DNA of 64,000 nt from Sulfurovum sp. (GTDB lineage Bacteria; Campylobacterota; Campylobacteria; Campylobacterales; Sulfurovaceae): contig JALWLD010000121.1 in assembly GCA_027081115.1 (NCBI GenBank), positions 127,296 to 191,295 of the forward strand, written 5' to 3'. The position numbers and the translations under genes are program-made. Shown here one piece after another: positions 8,603 to 18,942 of the stretch. Below the pieces are notes generated by a model, which was not told the origin of the DNA, made no database searches, and worked only from the letters and a program-made list of their open reading frames with translations. Positions within the stretch are counted from its first letter, which is position 1; every line of letters begins with the position of its first letter.

Positions 8603-9787
8603 ATGATAGATAAACCACTTTTAGCAGCAGTCATGGCACTTTTGACCCTCTCTTTGGTTATGGACTATTCACTTTCAGTATATACAGTTGCTCATTTTGG
8701 TTATGAAGACTTTCACTTTTTTATACGACAGAGTAGTGCAGTAATTATAGGCTTTATTGCTATGATCATTTTAAGTAAAATGGATCCTGATGTATGGTTC
8801 TCCAGAGTAGGGTTAGCACTTTTTTTTACTTTTTTCCTGCTCATGATTGTTATGCAGTTTTTGCCTTCTTCTCTTGTCAATGCTGTGGGTGGAGCAAAAC
8901 GATGGATACATCTTGGACCCATGTCCATAGCTCCCGTAGAGTTTTTTAAAGTAGGCTTTGTTTTTTTCCTTGCCTGGAGTTTTTCACGTAAATTTATGCA
9001 GACACGAAATATGAATTTCATAGAGGAAATACGTGCGTATTCCCCTTATTTGTTTGTTTTTTTTATTGCTGTTGTTATCATTGCGGTTTTTCAAAAAGAT
9101 TTAGGCCAAGTGGTTGTTCTTGGGGCTACACTTATGGTTATGTTTTTGTTTATTGGCTCATCTATGAAGTTCTTTTTTACGCTTCTATCCGGGGCATTTA
9201 TAGCTGTATTTGCACTGATTTTTATAGCACCACACCGTATGGCACGAATAAAAAGTTGGTGGAGTACTATACAAAATGATATTCTGGGGCTTTTCCCTTT
9301 TGAAGAGTTGCAGAATCTGCGTGTAGAGACCACAGTCAAAGAGCCGTATCAGATATCGAACTCACTCAACGCTATTCATAATGGCGGTTTTTTTGGTGAA
9401 GGCTTAGGGAACGGACAGTTTAAACTGGGCTATCTCAGTGAAGTACATACTGACTTCATCTTGGCAGGTATCACCGAAGAGTTGGGTTTTGTTGGTTTGG
9501 CACTGGTCACTTTTACCATATTATTTATTATTTTTCGTATCTTTAAAATTGCTTCGAAGGTAAGAAATCCGATGTATTATCTTTTCTCTATAGGTGTAGG
9601 GCTACTTATTGCTTTTGCGTTTATACTGAACTCTTACGGTATATCAGGAATCACTCCGATTAAAGGGATTGCGGTACCATTTTTGAGTTATGGAGGTTCA
9701 CATATTTTGGCAGCCTGCATTGCCATTGGTATGGTGTTGATGGTCTCTAAAAAAGTACCAAGAGACATGCATGGAAATATTTTTTAG
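8603..9787 (+). CDS. ftsW: septal peptidoglycan polymerase FtsW (SEDS family)
   Basis: The 394-residue protein has about ten membrane helices and the SEDS signature GLGNGQFKLGYLSEVHTDFI with the following EELGF, plus the C-terminal PFLSYGGSH segment. FtsW polymerises lipid II at the septum with its partner FtsI, which lies divergently alongside. Being followed by murG marks it as FtsW rather than RodA. The start has an AAGAGA-like ribosome site. Confidence 0.92.
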   Translation: MIDKPLLAAVMALLTLSLVMDYSLSVYTVAHFGYEDFHFFIRQSSAVIIGFIAMIILSKMDPDVWFSRVGLALFFTFFLLMIVMQFLPSSLVNAVGGAKRWIHLGPMSIAPVEFFKVGFVFFLAWSFSRKFMQTRNMNFIEEIRAYSPYLFVFFIAVVIIAVFQKDLGQVVVLGATLMVMFLFIGSSMKFFFTLLSGAFIAVFALIFIAPHRMARIKSWWSTIQNDILGLFPFEELQNLRVETTVKEPYQISNSLNAIHNGGFFGEGLGNGQFKLGYLSEVHTDFILAGITEELGFVGLALVTFTILFIIFRIFKIASKVRNPMYYLFSIGVGLLIAFAFILNSYGISGITPIKGIAVPFLSYGGSHILAACIAIGMVLMVSKKVPRDMHGNIF

Positions 9788-9835
9788 GGAGAGTTATTGA
9801 GTAACAAATGATATAAAATCTAATAAAGGAAGAAC

Positions 9836-10849
9836 ATGAGTATAGTAATGACAGGTGGTGGAACTGGTGGACATTTGGCTATCATCAAAGCAGTTAAAGA
9901 ACAGCTCAAAGGTGAAGAACTCATTTATATTGGTTCAACCAAGGGGCAGGACAAACAGTGGTTTGCAGATGATGATGACTTTAAAGAGAAATATTTTTTT
10001 GATACCCGTGGTGTGGTTAACCAAAAAGGTTTAGGAAAATTAAAATCACTTTGGATGATGTTTCAAGCCATGCGCGAAGCACGTAAATTACTTAAAAAAC
10101 ATGATGCTAAAGTAGTCTTTTCTGTAGGTGGTTTCTCCTCTGCTGCAACGGCATTTGCAGCTAAGAGTACAGGTATACCTTTGGTGATACATGAACAAAA
10201 TGCAGCATTGGGTTCGCTTAATAAACTGATGAAACCCTATGCCAAAGCTTTTATCTCTTCTTATCTGGATGAAAGTCCCATACATGCTTACCCCGTTAAA
10301 GAGATCTTTTTTGAGAATGCTCATGTTAGGTCTGAAGTGAAAACGATTATGTTCCTGGGTGGTTCGCAAGGGGCAAAAGCCATTAACAACTTGGCACTTT
10401 CTTTGGCTCCTGAGTTGAAAACAAGAGGCATTAAAATTATTCATCAGGCAGGAGTTAATAACATTGAAGAAGTTGAGAAAACCTATAAAGAGTTGGATAT
10501 TGAAGCAGAAGTGTTTGGCTTTACTACAAAACTGGCAGACTATATGAATGAAGCAGATTTTGCCATAGCACGTGCAGGGGCGTCGACTCTTTGGGAGCTT
10601 TCTGCAACTGCATTACCAACTCTTTACATTCCTTACCCCTACGCTGCTTCAGATCATCAGTATTATAATGCACAGTTTCTAGTAGAAAAAGAACTTGCCT
10701 GGCTTATGCGAGAAGATGCGATTGAGGTGGACAAAGTATGGGCTATGTTAGATGAAAATATGGAAGTAAAAAGTAAGGGTCTTATGGAGATTGTTGAAAA
10801 AGACGGTAGTGCAAAAATTGCAAAGCTCTTGAAAGATATGGTAAAATAG
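9836..10849 (+). CDS. murG: UDP-GlcNAc:lipid I N-acetylglucosaminyltransferase
   Basis: MurG adds GlcNAc to lipid I on the inner face of the membrane to make lipid II, the substrate of FtsW. The N-terminal loop TGGGTGGHL binds lipid and phosphate. The C-terminal Rossmann domain carries the GGSQGAKAIN loop, and the donor site includes ARAGASTLWE. At 337 residues it is slightly short but complete. AAGGAAG precedes the ATG. It lies 48 bases after ftsW, probably in one operon. Confidence 0.95.
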   Translation: MSIVMTGGGTGGHLAIIKAVKEQLKGEELIYIGSTKGQDKQWFADDDDFKEKYFFDTRGVVNQKGLGKLKSLWMMFQAMREARKLLKKHDAKVVFSVGGFSSAATAFAAKSTGIPLVIHEQNAALGSLNKLMKPYAKAFISSYLDESPIHAYPVKEIFFENAHVRSEVKTIMFLGGSQGAKAINNLALSLAPELKTRGIKIIHQAGVNNIEEVEKTYKELDIEAEVFGFTTKLADYMNEADFAIARAGASTLWELSATALPTLYIPYPYAASDHQYYNAQFLVEKELAWLMREDAIEVDKVWAMLDENMEVKSKGLMEIVEKDGSAKIAKLLKDMVK

Positions 10850-10871
10850 GAAAAACTTCAAAAGGATTGTT

Positions 10872-11261
10872 ATGAAAAAAGTATGGAGTATGTTATTGGT
10901 AGTAGGTACAATAAGTATGAGTGTTCATGCTTATGATCAAACAGATCGTATCAAAGATATGCAAGAGATGGAAACGGCCATGGCACAAATACAAAAAGGT
11001 ATTTTATATAACAATCAGAAATTGGTTATTGATGGAGTTGCACAGCTTAAAAAGGCTTCTATCAATATCGAAATAGCACCCAAAGAGGCAATGGATTTCT
11101 CTTCACGGTTTGCGAAGAGACAGTCTGAAAATATTATGAAGTATGCTGATAAGATACAAAAGAATATTGAAGAAAACCATAAACACGGAGCCTCTACAAA
11201 TTATGCAAATGTCATGAGAGAATGTATCTCTTGTCACAACAAAATTAGAAAGTGGAATTAA
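10872..11261 (+). CDS. periplasmic monohaem cytochrome, c'-like
   Basis: The 129-residue protein begins with a signal peptide (MKKVWSMLLVVGTISMSVHA). Its mature part is largely helical, and its single haem-binding motif CISCH lies near the C-terminus, ten residues or so from the end. A C-terminal CxxCH in a small helical protein is the arrangement of class II cytochromes (cytochrome c' and c-556 types). It follows murG by 22 bases with AAAGGA before the ATG, so it may share that transcript although the functions are unrelated. The partner and substrate are unknown. Confidence 0.75.
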   Translation: MKKVWSMLLVVGTISMSVHAYDQTDRIKDMQEMETAMAQIQKGILYNNQKLVIDGVAQLKKASINIEIAPKEAMDFSSRFAKRQSENIMKYADKIQKNIEENHKHGASTNYANVMRECISCHNKIRKWN

Positions 11262-11329
11262 CCATACCACACAAACACAACACAATTTTAAAATATACTG
11301 CACTCATATAAAGTATTGAGGAGCTAAAA

Positions 11330-11788
11330 ATGAAAAAGAAAATTGCAGGTTTAATGGTTGCAGGTGTGGCAGTATTTACCTTGAGTGGTTGTGGTGGTGG
11401 AGGAACAGACGGTGTCTATGTAGAGCCTACACCAACTACAATGACACTTATGTTTATTGATGATTTTGGGGATCCGATATATAAAGATGTCCCTTATACA
11501 TGCTATGCATCAGATAATACTCTGATCATTGATGATTTTACATTGTCTGGTGAATTTACAACGGCTCCCGGAGAGAGATGTGTCTTTGATTTTACAGGCT
11601 TTAATGGTACTATGGATATAGACCCAACATTTAATGACTATATCTATATAGTGGATAATGCAGGATACCCAAAACAAGATATCTATTATACGTGTGACAA
11701 TTATATTGATGCCCCACTTACAGGTAGAACATATGCTGATGGAGGTTTTGACTATTATATGGATGCACAGTGTGAGTTTTCATTTTAA
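11330..11788 (+). CDS. lipoprotein, function unknown
   Basis: The 152-residue protein has a signal sequence ending in the lipobox LSGC (Cys21) and a GGGG spacer. The mature part is acidic, rich in Asp, Thr and Tyr and likely beta-structured, with four further cysteines at similar spacing (two TC motifs after YT). This suggests a two-fold internal repeat: DDFGDPIYKDVPYTCYAS resembles DNAGYPKQDIYYTCDN. I recognise no family. AGGAG precedes the ATG. Confidence 0.7.
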   Translation: MKKKIAGLMVAGVAVFTLSGCGGGGTDGVYVEPTPTTMTLMFIDDFGDPIYKDVPYTCYASDNTLIIDDFTLSGEFTTAPGERCVFDFTGFNGTMDIDPTFNDYIYIVDNAGYPKQDIYYTCDNYIDAPLTGRTYADGGFDYYMDAQCEFSF

Positions 11789-11804
11789 TCTTGGATTATA
11801 AGGT

Positions 11805-11826
11805 GTTCCCGCAGATATGTGGGAAT
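11805..11826 (+). terminator. hairpin after the lipoprotein gene
   Basis: GTTCCCGC (11805-11812) pairs with GTGGGAAT (11819-11826), including two G-U pairs, around a 6-nt loop. Its TTCCC/GGGAA core is shared with the hairpin after purE. Confidence 0.5.
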
Positions 11827-11906
11827 ATCTAGCTAAATCAAGTAACAAATAGAGATTAGAATCTCTACAAAAACACTCTTTTAACCCCAAATAATCACAA
11901 TTTCGC

Positions 11907-11912
11907 TAAAAT
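11907..11912 (+). promoter_or_regulatory. -10 box for alaS
   Basis: TAAAAT in TTCGCTAAAATATC lies about 54 bases before the alaS ATG. Confidence 0.5.
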
Positions 11913-11965
11913 ATCTCTAATTATTTCATGGGCAGACAATGCTTATATTTTAGGATAGATTTATT

Positions 11966-14539
11966 ATGGATATCAGAAAAGCATATTTAGATTTTTTTCA
12001 GGAGAGGGGACATCAGCTTATTCCTTCATCGCCACTTGTTCCGGACGATCCAACACTTATGTTTACCAATGCGGGTATGGTACAGTTCAAGAACATCTTT
12101 ACGGGTGAAGCACCTATTCCAAACCCTCCAAGAGCTACCTCTTCACAAACCTGTTTAAGAGCAGGGGGAAAACATAATGATCTTGACAACGTTGGGTATA
12201 CAGCACGTCACCATACACTGTTTGAAATGTTGGGGAACTTCTCTTTTGCTGACTACTTTAAAAAAGAGGCCATTGCCTATGCATGGGAGTTCATTACTTC
12301 AGAGAAATATTTGAACTTACCTGTAGAAAAACTTTGGGTTACCGTACATGACTCAGATAAAGAAGCTTTTGATCTATGGAAAGAGCATATCGCTGAAGAC
12401 CGTATTGTTTATTTTGGTGATGCAGATAACTTCTGGCAAATGGGAGATGTAGGTCCCTGTGGTCCATGTTCTGAGATCTTTTATGATCAGGGAGAAGAAC
12501 ACTTTAACTCTGAAGAGGACAAAATGGGTGGGGAAGGAGATAGATTTTTAGAGATCTGGAACCTTGTATTCATGCAATACTTCAGAGATGAAACAGGTGC
12601 TTTGACACCACTGCCTAAACCGAGCATAGACACAGGAATGGGACTTGAGAGAGTAGTTGCCATTAAAGAGGGTAAGTTGAACAACTACCACTCTTCACTT
12701 TTTATGCCTTTTCTTGACAAAATAGGAGAACTGGTAGGAACACCTTATGATTTTGATGCTTCAAATTCAGCTTCATATCGTGTTATAGCAGATCATCTGC
12801 GTTCATGTTCTTTCCTTCTTGCACAGGGTATAAACTTTGACAAAGAGGGGCGAGGTTATGTACTTAGACGTATTATGAGACGTGCTATTCGTCATGGGTA
12901 TTTGCTTGGGCTTCGTGAACCGTTTATGTATAAACTGGTAAATACTCTTGTAGATCTTATGGGAAGCCAATATGATTATCTTAACTCTAAAGCTGAGGCG
13001 ATCAAAGCTTCTATGAAACTTGAAGAAGAACGTTTCTTTGATACTATTGAAGCGGGGATCAAACTTTTTAATGAAGAGTTGAAACAGACAGAAGATATTT
13101 TTAACGGAGAAGTGGCATTTAAACTTTATGATACTTATGGTTTTCCTCTGGACCTTACAGAAGATATGTTGCGTGAAAAAGAGATCAAGTTAGATATTGA
13201 GGCTTTTAACAGAAAAATGGAAGCACAAAAAGCACAATCCAAAGCAAACTGGAAAGGTACCGGAGATGCAGCAACTACAGGTGATTTTAAAGCCCTTAAA
13301 GAGAAATTTGGTGAAAACAAATTTGTTGGATATGAGACAACAGAAGTAAAAACCAAAGTACTTGCCTTGTTGGATGAAAATTTCAAAGAGGTGTCCAGTC
13401 TTGATGGCAAAGGTTGGGTTATGCTTGAAGAGACACCATTCTATGCAGAGTCAGGTGGACAAACAGGTGACCATGGTGTGATATGTACAGGTGACTGTGT
13501 AATGAGTGTACAGGTTAAGGATACAAAAAAATTCCTCAATATGAGTCTCTCAGAAGTAGAAGGAAAACTGTCAGTCAATGATGAAGTTGAAGCGGTGGTT
13601 GCCGGGGATCGTATAGAGATTGAAAAACACCACTCTGCTACACACCTGCTTCATGCTGCATTGAGAGAATTGCTTGGTGAACACATTTCTCAGGCAGGTT
13701 CCCTGAATGATGCCAAAAGATTGCGTTTTGATTTCTCTCATCCTAAAGCAATGACTGCGGATGAGTTGGAAAGAGTAGAAGCCTGGGTCAATGAGAAGAT
13801 ACTAAGAGCCATACCTGCCAAGACAGAAGTAATGTCTATAGAGGAGGCGAAGCACTCAGGTGCTGTTGCACTTTTTGGTGAAAAATATGGTGATGAAGTA
13901 AGAGTTGTAAGTATAGGTGATGCATCTGTAGAACTTTGTGGTGGTACACATGTTGAAAATGCTGCAAATATAGGTCTGTTTATGATCATAAAAGAGTCTG
14001 GTGTTTCTGCAGGTGTAAGGCGTATTGAAGCGATTTGCGGTAGAGCAGCAGTGGAGAAGGTCAAAGCACTGAGAGATGAGATCAGTGATATTAAAGAGGA
14101 AGTGAAAAACCAAAACCCGATGGCAGGTATTGTAAAACTTAAAGAGCAGGTCAAAATATTGAAAAATGAATTGTCTGCAGCCTTAAATTCTACGAAAAAA
14201 GAGTTGTCTGCTGTGGAAGTCAATGGTGTACATGTGATCATTGATGAGGTGGAAGCCGGAGATATCAAAGAGCTGATTGATGAAGTAAAGAACAAATATG
14301 AAAAAGTAGCTATTATGCTTTTTCAGAAAAAAGGTGAGAAAGTTATGTTGGCTGCTGGTGTGAAAGATGCACCACTAAAAGCAGGAGACTGGATCAAAGC
14401 TATTGCACCTATTGTAGGTGGCGGTGGTGGAGGTCGTCCTGACTTTGCACAAGCCGGCGGTAAAGATCCAAGTAAGATACAAACAGCACTTGAAGAGGCA
14501 AAAGTCTATCTCTCAGAGATATTAGAGGGTGGAAACTAA
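11966..14539 (+). CDS. alaS: alanyl-tRNA synthetase
   Basis: The 857-residue enzyme charges tRNA-Ala. The catalytic domain starts [17 protein letters not shown] and has motif 2 around [14 protein letters not shown]. The editing domain carries the zinc-site pieces [12 protein letters not shown] and CGGTHV. The C-terminal DHHA1-type domain ends with [18 protein letters not shown]. All domains are intact. The gene leads a run of closely spaced or overlapping genes (membrane protein, maf, bioF-like). Confidence 0.97.
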   Translation: MDIRKAYLDFFQERGHQLIPSSPLVPDDPTLMFTNAGMVQFKNIFTGEAPIPNPPRATSSQTCLRAGGKHNDLDNVGYTARHHTLFEMLGNFSFADYFKKEAIAYAWEFITSEKYLNLPVEKLWVTVHDSDKEAFDLWKEHIAEDRIVYFGDADNFWQMGDVGPCGPCSEIFYDQGEEHFNSEEDKMGGEGDRFLEIWNLVFMQYFRDETGALTPLPKPSIDTGMGLERVVAIKEGKLNNYHSSLFMPFLDKIGELVGTPYDFDASNSASYRVIADHLRSCSFLLAQGINFDKEGRGYVLRRIMRRAIRHGYLLGLREPFMYKLVNTLVDLMGSQYDYLNSKAEAIKASMKLEEERFFDTIEAGIKLFNEELKQTEDIFNGEVAFKLYDTYGFPLDLTEDMLREKEIKLDIEAFNRKMEAQKAQSKANWKGTGDAATTGDFKALKEKFGENKFVGYETTEVKTKVLALLDENFKEVSSLDGKGWVMLEETPFYAESGGQTGDHGVICTGDCVMSVQVKDTKKFLNMSLSEVEGKLSVNDEVEAVVAGDRIEIEKHHSATHLLHAALRELLGEHISQAGSLNDAKRLRFDFSHPKAMTADELERVEAWVNEKILRAIPAKTEVMSIEEAKHSGAVALFGEKYGDEVRVVSIGDASVELCGGTHVENAANIGLFMIIKESGVSAGVRRIEAICGRAAVEKVKALRDEISDIKEEVKNQNPMAGIVKLKEQVKILKNELSAALNSTKKELSAVEVNGVHVIIDEVEAGDIKELIDEVKNKYEKVAIMLFQKKGEKVMLAAGVKDAPLKAGDWIKAIAPIVGGGGGGRPDFAQAGGKDPSKIQTALEEAKVYLSEILEGGN

Positions 14540-14540
14540 G

Positions 14541-15068
14541 ATGACAGATTTTTTTGCCGACTATGGGCATACGATTGTTTTTGTACATGTGCTTTCAGCA
14601 TTTGTCTGGGTAGGGGGAATGATTGCCATTCGTCTGGCTTCCCATCCTGTGATACAAAAGGGTGGTGTGACCGATGAAGAGGCATTAAAAAGTGATGTGA
14701 TGGTTGCTATGTTGGAGCCCAAGCAGAGACTAGGGATCACTCTTCAGATCACAGGCAGACTCTTTAACCTGGTAATGACTTTTATCGTACTCTTGTTTGC
14801 TACAGGTTTACTCATGGCTATAGCCACAGGTGGACACCATGGTGAATTTAAATCACTTTTTATGAGTAAAGAGATTATCTGGGCAGTGATGGCTGTGAAT
14901 TTTACCTATATGTATGTGCAGCGTGTAAAAGCGTGGAAACTCTTTATCAAAGGAGAAGTAGCTGCTGCAAAGGCACAACTCACTTGGATACCAAATGTAC
15001 TTTTACCGCTCAATATTGTTTTAGGATTGATTGCTCTGTGGTTAGGTGTTTCTCTTAGAGGCCTGTAA
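14541..15068 (+). CDS. four-helix membrane protein, CopD-like
   Basis: From the ATG at 14541, one base after the alaS stop, the product is 175 residues with about four membrane helices. The first helix carries a His in VFVHVLSAFVWVGGMI, a pattern seen in CopD-like and other haem- or metal-associated four-helix membrane proteins. The frame could also open 12 bases earlier inside alaS, but the later ATG fits the GAGGG ribosome site. The assignment is tentative. Its stop overlaps the maf start (TAATG). Confidence 0.6.
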   Translation: MTDFFADYGHTIVFVHVLSAFVWVGGMIAIRLASHPVIQKGGVTDEEALKSDVMVAMLEPKQRLGITLQITGRLFNLVMTFIVLLFATGLLMAIATGGHHGEFKSLFMSKEIIWAVMAVNFTYMYVQRVKAWKLFIKGEVAAAKAQLTWIPNVLLPLNIVLGLIALWLGVSLRGL

Positions 15069-15637
15069 TGCAAATACATTTATGTTCAAACTCTGAAAGT
15101 AGAGCGTATCTTCTTAAGAAATTCGGTATTGATTTTATTCAGAAAGCACCGAAATATGATGAAGAACAGATCACCACAACCATAGCCAAAGATTTTGTTT
15201 ATACTGCAAGTAAAGGCAAGATGGAAGCATCTGTCAAAGAGTTTGGACTGGAGATTCCCCTGCTTTGTGCAGACTCTGTCATTATGGCTGAAGATGGGTC
15301 TATTTTGCGTAAACCTAAAAATCTTGAAGATGCAAGACGTATTTTGAAGATTCAGAGTGGTGCCAGCATTTCCATAGTCTCCTCCTTACACTACAGAAGC
15401 AAAGAACTTTTACTTGTTGATACTTCTGCAACACACTATCACTTTGCTTCATTTGAAGAAACTGATCTGGAGGCATATCTTGAGAGTGGACTTTGGAGAG
15501 GGAAGGCAGGTGGCTGTATGGTTGAAGGATTTTGCAAGAAATATATTCAGTCTGTAGATGGTTTTGAGAGTACAGCTATGGGGTTGCAAGTTGAAGTGTT
15601 GCTTCCATGGTTAGCTGGGTTAAAAGGGTCAAAATAA
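15068..15637 (+). CDS. maf: Maf-family nucleoside triphosphate pyrophosphatase
   Basis: Maf proteins hydrolyse non-canonical or modified nucleoside triphosphates and have been linked to septum inhibition. The 189-residue sequence has the N-terminal S-x-R element (SNSESRAYLL) and the central acidic motif CADSVI, followed by LRKPKN, as in the family. The start overlaps the previous stop by one base, and the next gene begins two bases after its stop, so the group is translationally linked. Confidence 0.85.
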   Translation: MQIHLCSNSESRAYLLKKFGIDFIQKAPKYDEEQITTTIAKDFVYTASKGKMEASVKEFGLEIPLLCADSVIMAEDGSILRKPKNLEDARRILKIQSGASISIVSSLHYRSKELLLVDTSATHYHFASFEETDLEAYLESGLWRGKAGGCMVEGFCKKYIQSVDGFESTAMGLQVEVLLPWLAGLKGSK

Positions 15638-15638
15638 A

Positions 15639-16733
15639 ATGTATGAAAATGAATTGAAAGCACTCAAAAAAGCAGGACGTTTTAGAGAGAGAAAAGTGTA
15701 TGATGTGACATTGGATGATTTAGCTTCTAACGATTATCTGGGCCTCTCACGTAATAAAAAGCAATTTAAAAAAGCAGTAAAACTTGTCAATGAATTTACA
15801 GTTGTGGCTTCAAAAGCCTCTATGCTCGTCAATGGTTATCATCCTATTCATCGTATTTTTGAAAAAGAGATCGCTGAAGCCAATATGTTTTCTGAAGGGA
15901 TGGTTGTAGGTTCTGGTTTTTTGGCAAACCTTGCACTTATAGAAGCTTTGGTACGTAAAGGTGATATGCTGTTTATGGATGAAGAGTATCATGCCTCAGG
16001 TGTTATGGCATCTCAACTTTTAGGAGACAGAGTCGTAAAATTTGCACATAATGATGTAGATGATTTGCGAGAGAAACTGGAAACAAACCCTGCAAAGAGA
16101 CAGATCATTGCAGTAGAGGGTATCTATTCCATGTCGGGGGATCTCTGTAAAAAAGAGATCTTTGCTTTGGCAGATGAGTTTGATACACTGATCATTGTTG
16201 ATGAAGCACATTCTGCGGGTGTATTGGGTAAAAACCTTTTAGGTATTTTTGAACATTATAAAATCCCTGTACGTGAAAGACATATTAAAATGGGGACTTT
16301 AGGGAAAGCCTATGGTTCTTATGGCGCATATATTTTAGCTTCTAAAACTATTATAAGTTTTTTGGAGAATAGAGCAAAACCTATTATCTACTCAACGGCA
16401 CCTTCTGTATTTGATACCGCATTGGCAATGGTTAATTTTGAATATATCCAGAAACATGCAAAAGAGTTACGAAAGAAGATGAAAGAGAGACAAAAGATCG
16501 TGAACACTGAGATGGATATGAGTTGTGAAAGTCTCATTCTTCCTATAGGTGTGGAAAGTAATGACTTTGCTCTATATATGCAAAAGGGGCTTATGGGACA
16601 GGGGTATCTTGTGGGTGCCATTCGACAGCCTACTGTGAAAAAGCCTATTTTGCGTGTGATACTAAACTTGAGTATCTCTACAAAAAAGCTCCGTCATGTG
16701 TTGGCACTCATCAAGCATAACACGGTACAATAA
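15639..16733 (+). CDS. bioF: PLP-dependent 8-amino-7-oxononanoate synthase-like enzyme
   Basis: The 364-residue protein belongs to the alpha-oxoamine synthase family (BioF, Kbl). It shows LASNDYLGLS near the N-terminus, the PLP-phosphate and ring-contact motif DEAHSAGVLG, and the probable Schiff-base lysine in GTLGKAYGSYGAY. BioF condenses pimeloyl thioester and alanine in biotin synthesis. No other bio gene is nearby, so the exact substrate rests on similarity. It sits two bases after maf. Confidence 0.8.
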   Translation: MYENELKALKKAGRFRERKVYDVTLDDLASNDYLGLSRNKKQFKKAVKLVNEFTVVASKASMLVNGYHPIHRIFEKEIAEANMFSEGMVVGSGFLANLALIEALVRKGDMLFMDEEYHASGVMASQLLGDRVVKFAHNDVDDLREKLETNPAKRQIIAVEGIYSMSGDLCKKEIFALADEFDTLIIVDEAHSAGVLGKNLLGIFEHYKIPVRERHIKMGTLGKAYGSYGAYILASKTIISFLENRAKPIIYSTAPSVFDTALAMVNFEYIQKHAKELRKKMKERQKIVNTEMDMSCESLILPIGVESNDFALYMQKGLMGQGYLVGAIRQPTVKKPILRVILNLSISTKKLRHVLALIKHNTVQ

Positions 16734-16767
16734 TAGTATATATATACAACAATAACAAAGGTTTTCA

Positions 16768-18924
16768 GTGTTTGGCTCTCTCATAAAAGGTTCTATTATT
16801 CTTACATTATTATTTGCTGTAGCATTGACTGCAGCATTTATATATGCTTATGAAGAGATCTCACTGGATGCTGATAAACTTATCAATTACAAACCTGAAA
16901 CATCTTCTGTTATCTTAGACAGACATGGCAATAAACTGGCCTATGTTTATAAACGCCAACATCGTCTCTATGCAAATTATGATGAGATACCGGGTGTTCT
17001 TGTTGAAGGGCTCGTGGCGATGGAAGATACACGATTTTTTGAACATAATGGTGTCAATCCTGATGCTATTATCAGAGCAGGTATTAAAGATATTAAAGCT
17101 GGAAAATTTGTGGAAGGCGGAAGTACCTTAACGCAGCAGCTTATTAAAAATAAAATCCTCTCCAATGAGAAGAAACTTGCCCGTAAGATCAAAGAGGCAA
17201 TTCTTGCTATCAAGATAGAAAATGTTCTTACAAAAGAGGAGATCATTGAACGTTATCTTAACGAGATCTCTTATGGTAACAACTACTTTGGTGTCAAAAC
17301 TGCGGCAAATGGTTATTTTCATAAAGAATTGGATGAGCTGACGCTGAAAGAGTGTGCTATATTGGTAGGTTTGCCTAATGCTCCAAGCTACTATAACCCT
17401 CTGCGCCACTACAAACGTGCCTTGAATCGTGCAAACAATGTTCTGTTTCGTATGAGAAGTCTTGGTTGGTTGACAGAGAGTAGCTATATGCAAGCCATTA
17501 AAGAGTCTCCAAAAGTTTATAAAACACCATTGGCACAAAATATTGCCCCGTACATAGTAGATGAAGTCCTAAGACGTTTTAAGGGAAAACTGGGAGATAT
17601 TAGAACGGGTGGATACAAAATCTATACAACCATCGATATGCAGCAGCAGAAGATCGCTCGTGATGCTATAGATTTTGCCTATAAAAAAGCACTGAAAAAA
17701 TATAAAGAAAATCCAAAAACTTCTAAGCTCAATGCAGCATTTGTCGCTGTTGAAAGTAGTACAGGAGATATTTTGTCGATGATAGGTGGGGTAAACTACA
17801 AAAAGTCTGCATTTAACAGAGCTACACAATCCCAGAGACAACCTGGTTCAGCATTTAAACCGTTTATTTATCAGACGGCATTGGATATGGGATACAATCC
17901 AGCAAGTCCTTTGACAGATATGGCACGTACTTTTAAATACTACTCTCATGGAAAACTAAAAGTGTGGGCACCTAAGAATTATGAGAGAGACTTTAAAGGG
18001 TTTATATCACTTCGAGAAGCTTTGGTACACTCTAGAAATCTAGCAACGATCAATTTGGTTTCAGATATAGGTATTAAGACCGTGCGTAAACGGTTAGCTT
18101 TTCTAGATGTTCCTCATATTCCAAAAGATATGTCTATTGCTCTTGGGAATCTTGGTTTGAGTCCCATGAAGATGGCACAGATATTTTCTGTTTTTGCAAA
18201 CAAAGGACATATGATAGAACCTAGGCTGGTCTCTAAAGTCATTTCACGAGAGGGAGCGGTCATTTATGAAACACGTCCTAAAGAGATTGAAAATTTTACT
18301 GAACCTGAACAAGCTTATTTGATGACAGATATTCTTAGAGATGTTATTAAAAGGGGTACTGGTAGAAATGCCAAAGTCAAAGGTATTGAGTTGGCAGGTA
18401 AAACGGGAACAACCAATAAAAATGTAGATGCCTGGTTTTGTGGTTACTCCCCAACCATTGAAACCATTGTGTGGTTCGGTAGAGACAACAACAAACCTAT
18501 AGGACGTGGGGCAACAGGTGGAGCGATTGCTGCACCGGCATTTGCCTATTATTTTAAGAAGTTGTTAGAGGAGTATCCTGATACAAAACGTACATTTGAT
18601 ATCCCGCAAGGGGTGTTTAGAGGTACTTATGAAGGAAAACCGGAACTTTACACCAAAATATCTCCTCTGCCTGACAGTAAGAGAACAGCCAATGATCCTT
18701 ACATGAAGGTATCTTCTGAACCGGATGATACTGGTTTTGTCATGGATGATGGATATGTAGTCGATGATGCAGAGGATATCTCTCCTGAAGAGGATATGGG
18801 TATGGCTGAAACGATTAATATAGATGAAGACCCCAATGAAGTAATTGACGATGATGATCCCCTTCATCCGAGAAGAAATGTCCCTGATGTCCCTGTCTCA
18901 AATGACAGTGGAACCATGTTTTAA
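16768..18924 (+). CDS. mrcA: class A penicillin-binding protein (PBP1A type)
   Basis: This bifunctional 718-residue cell-wall synthase has an N-terminal membrane anchor (about residues 5-28). Next is a GT51 glycosyltransferase domain with EDTRFFEHNGVN and GGSTLTQQLIKN, then a transpeptidase domain with SAFK (catalytic Ser), SRN and KTGTT. The C-terminal about 70 residues are acidic and low-complexity (DDDDPLHP). The start is GTG with AAAGG about six bases upstream. The next gene follows by 18 bases. Confidence 0.93.
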   Translation: MFGSLIKGSIILTLLFAVALTAAFIYAYEEISLDADKLINYKPETSSVILDRHGNKLAYVYKRQHRLYANYDEIPGVLVEGLVAMEDTRFFEHNGVNPDAIIRAGIKDIKAGKFVEGGSTLTQQLIKNKILSNEKKLARKIKEAILAIKIENVLTKEEIIERYLNEISYGNNYFGVKTAANGYFHKELDELTLKECAILVGLPNAPSYYNPLRHYKRALNRANNVLFRMRSLGWLTESSYMQAIKESPKVYKTPLAQNIAPYIVDEVLRRFKGKLGDIRTGGYKIYTTIDMQQQKIARDAIDFAYKKALKKYKENPKTSKLNAAFVAVESSTGDILSMIGGVNYKKSAFNRATQSQRQPGSAFKPFIYQTALDMGYNPASPLTDMARTFKYYSHGKLKVWAPKNYERDFKGFISLREALVHSRNLATINLVSDIGIKTVRKRLAFLDVPHIPKDMSIALGNLGLSPMKMAQIFSVFANKGHMIEPRLVSKVISREGAVIYETRPKEIENFTEPEQAYLMTDILRDVIKRGTGRNAKVKGIELAGKTGTTNKNVDAWFCGYSPTIETIVWFGRDNNKPIGRGATGGAIAAPAFAYYFKKLLEEYPDTKRTFDIPQGVFRGTYEGKPELYTKISPLPDSKRTANDPYMKVSSEPDDTGFVMDDGYVVDDAEDISPEEDMGMAETINIDEDPNEVIDDDDPLHPRRNVPDVPVSNDSGTMF

Positions 18925-18942
18925 AAACCCCAAAGGAAATTG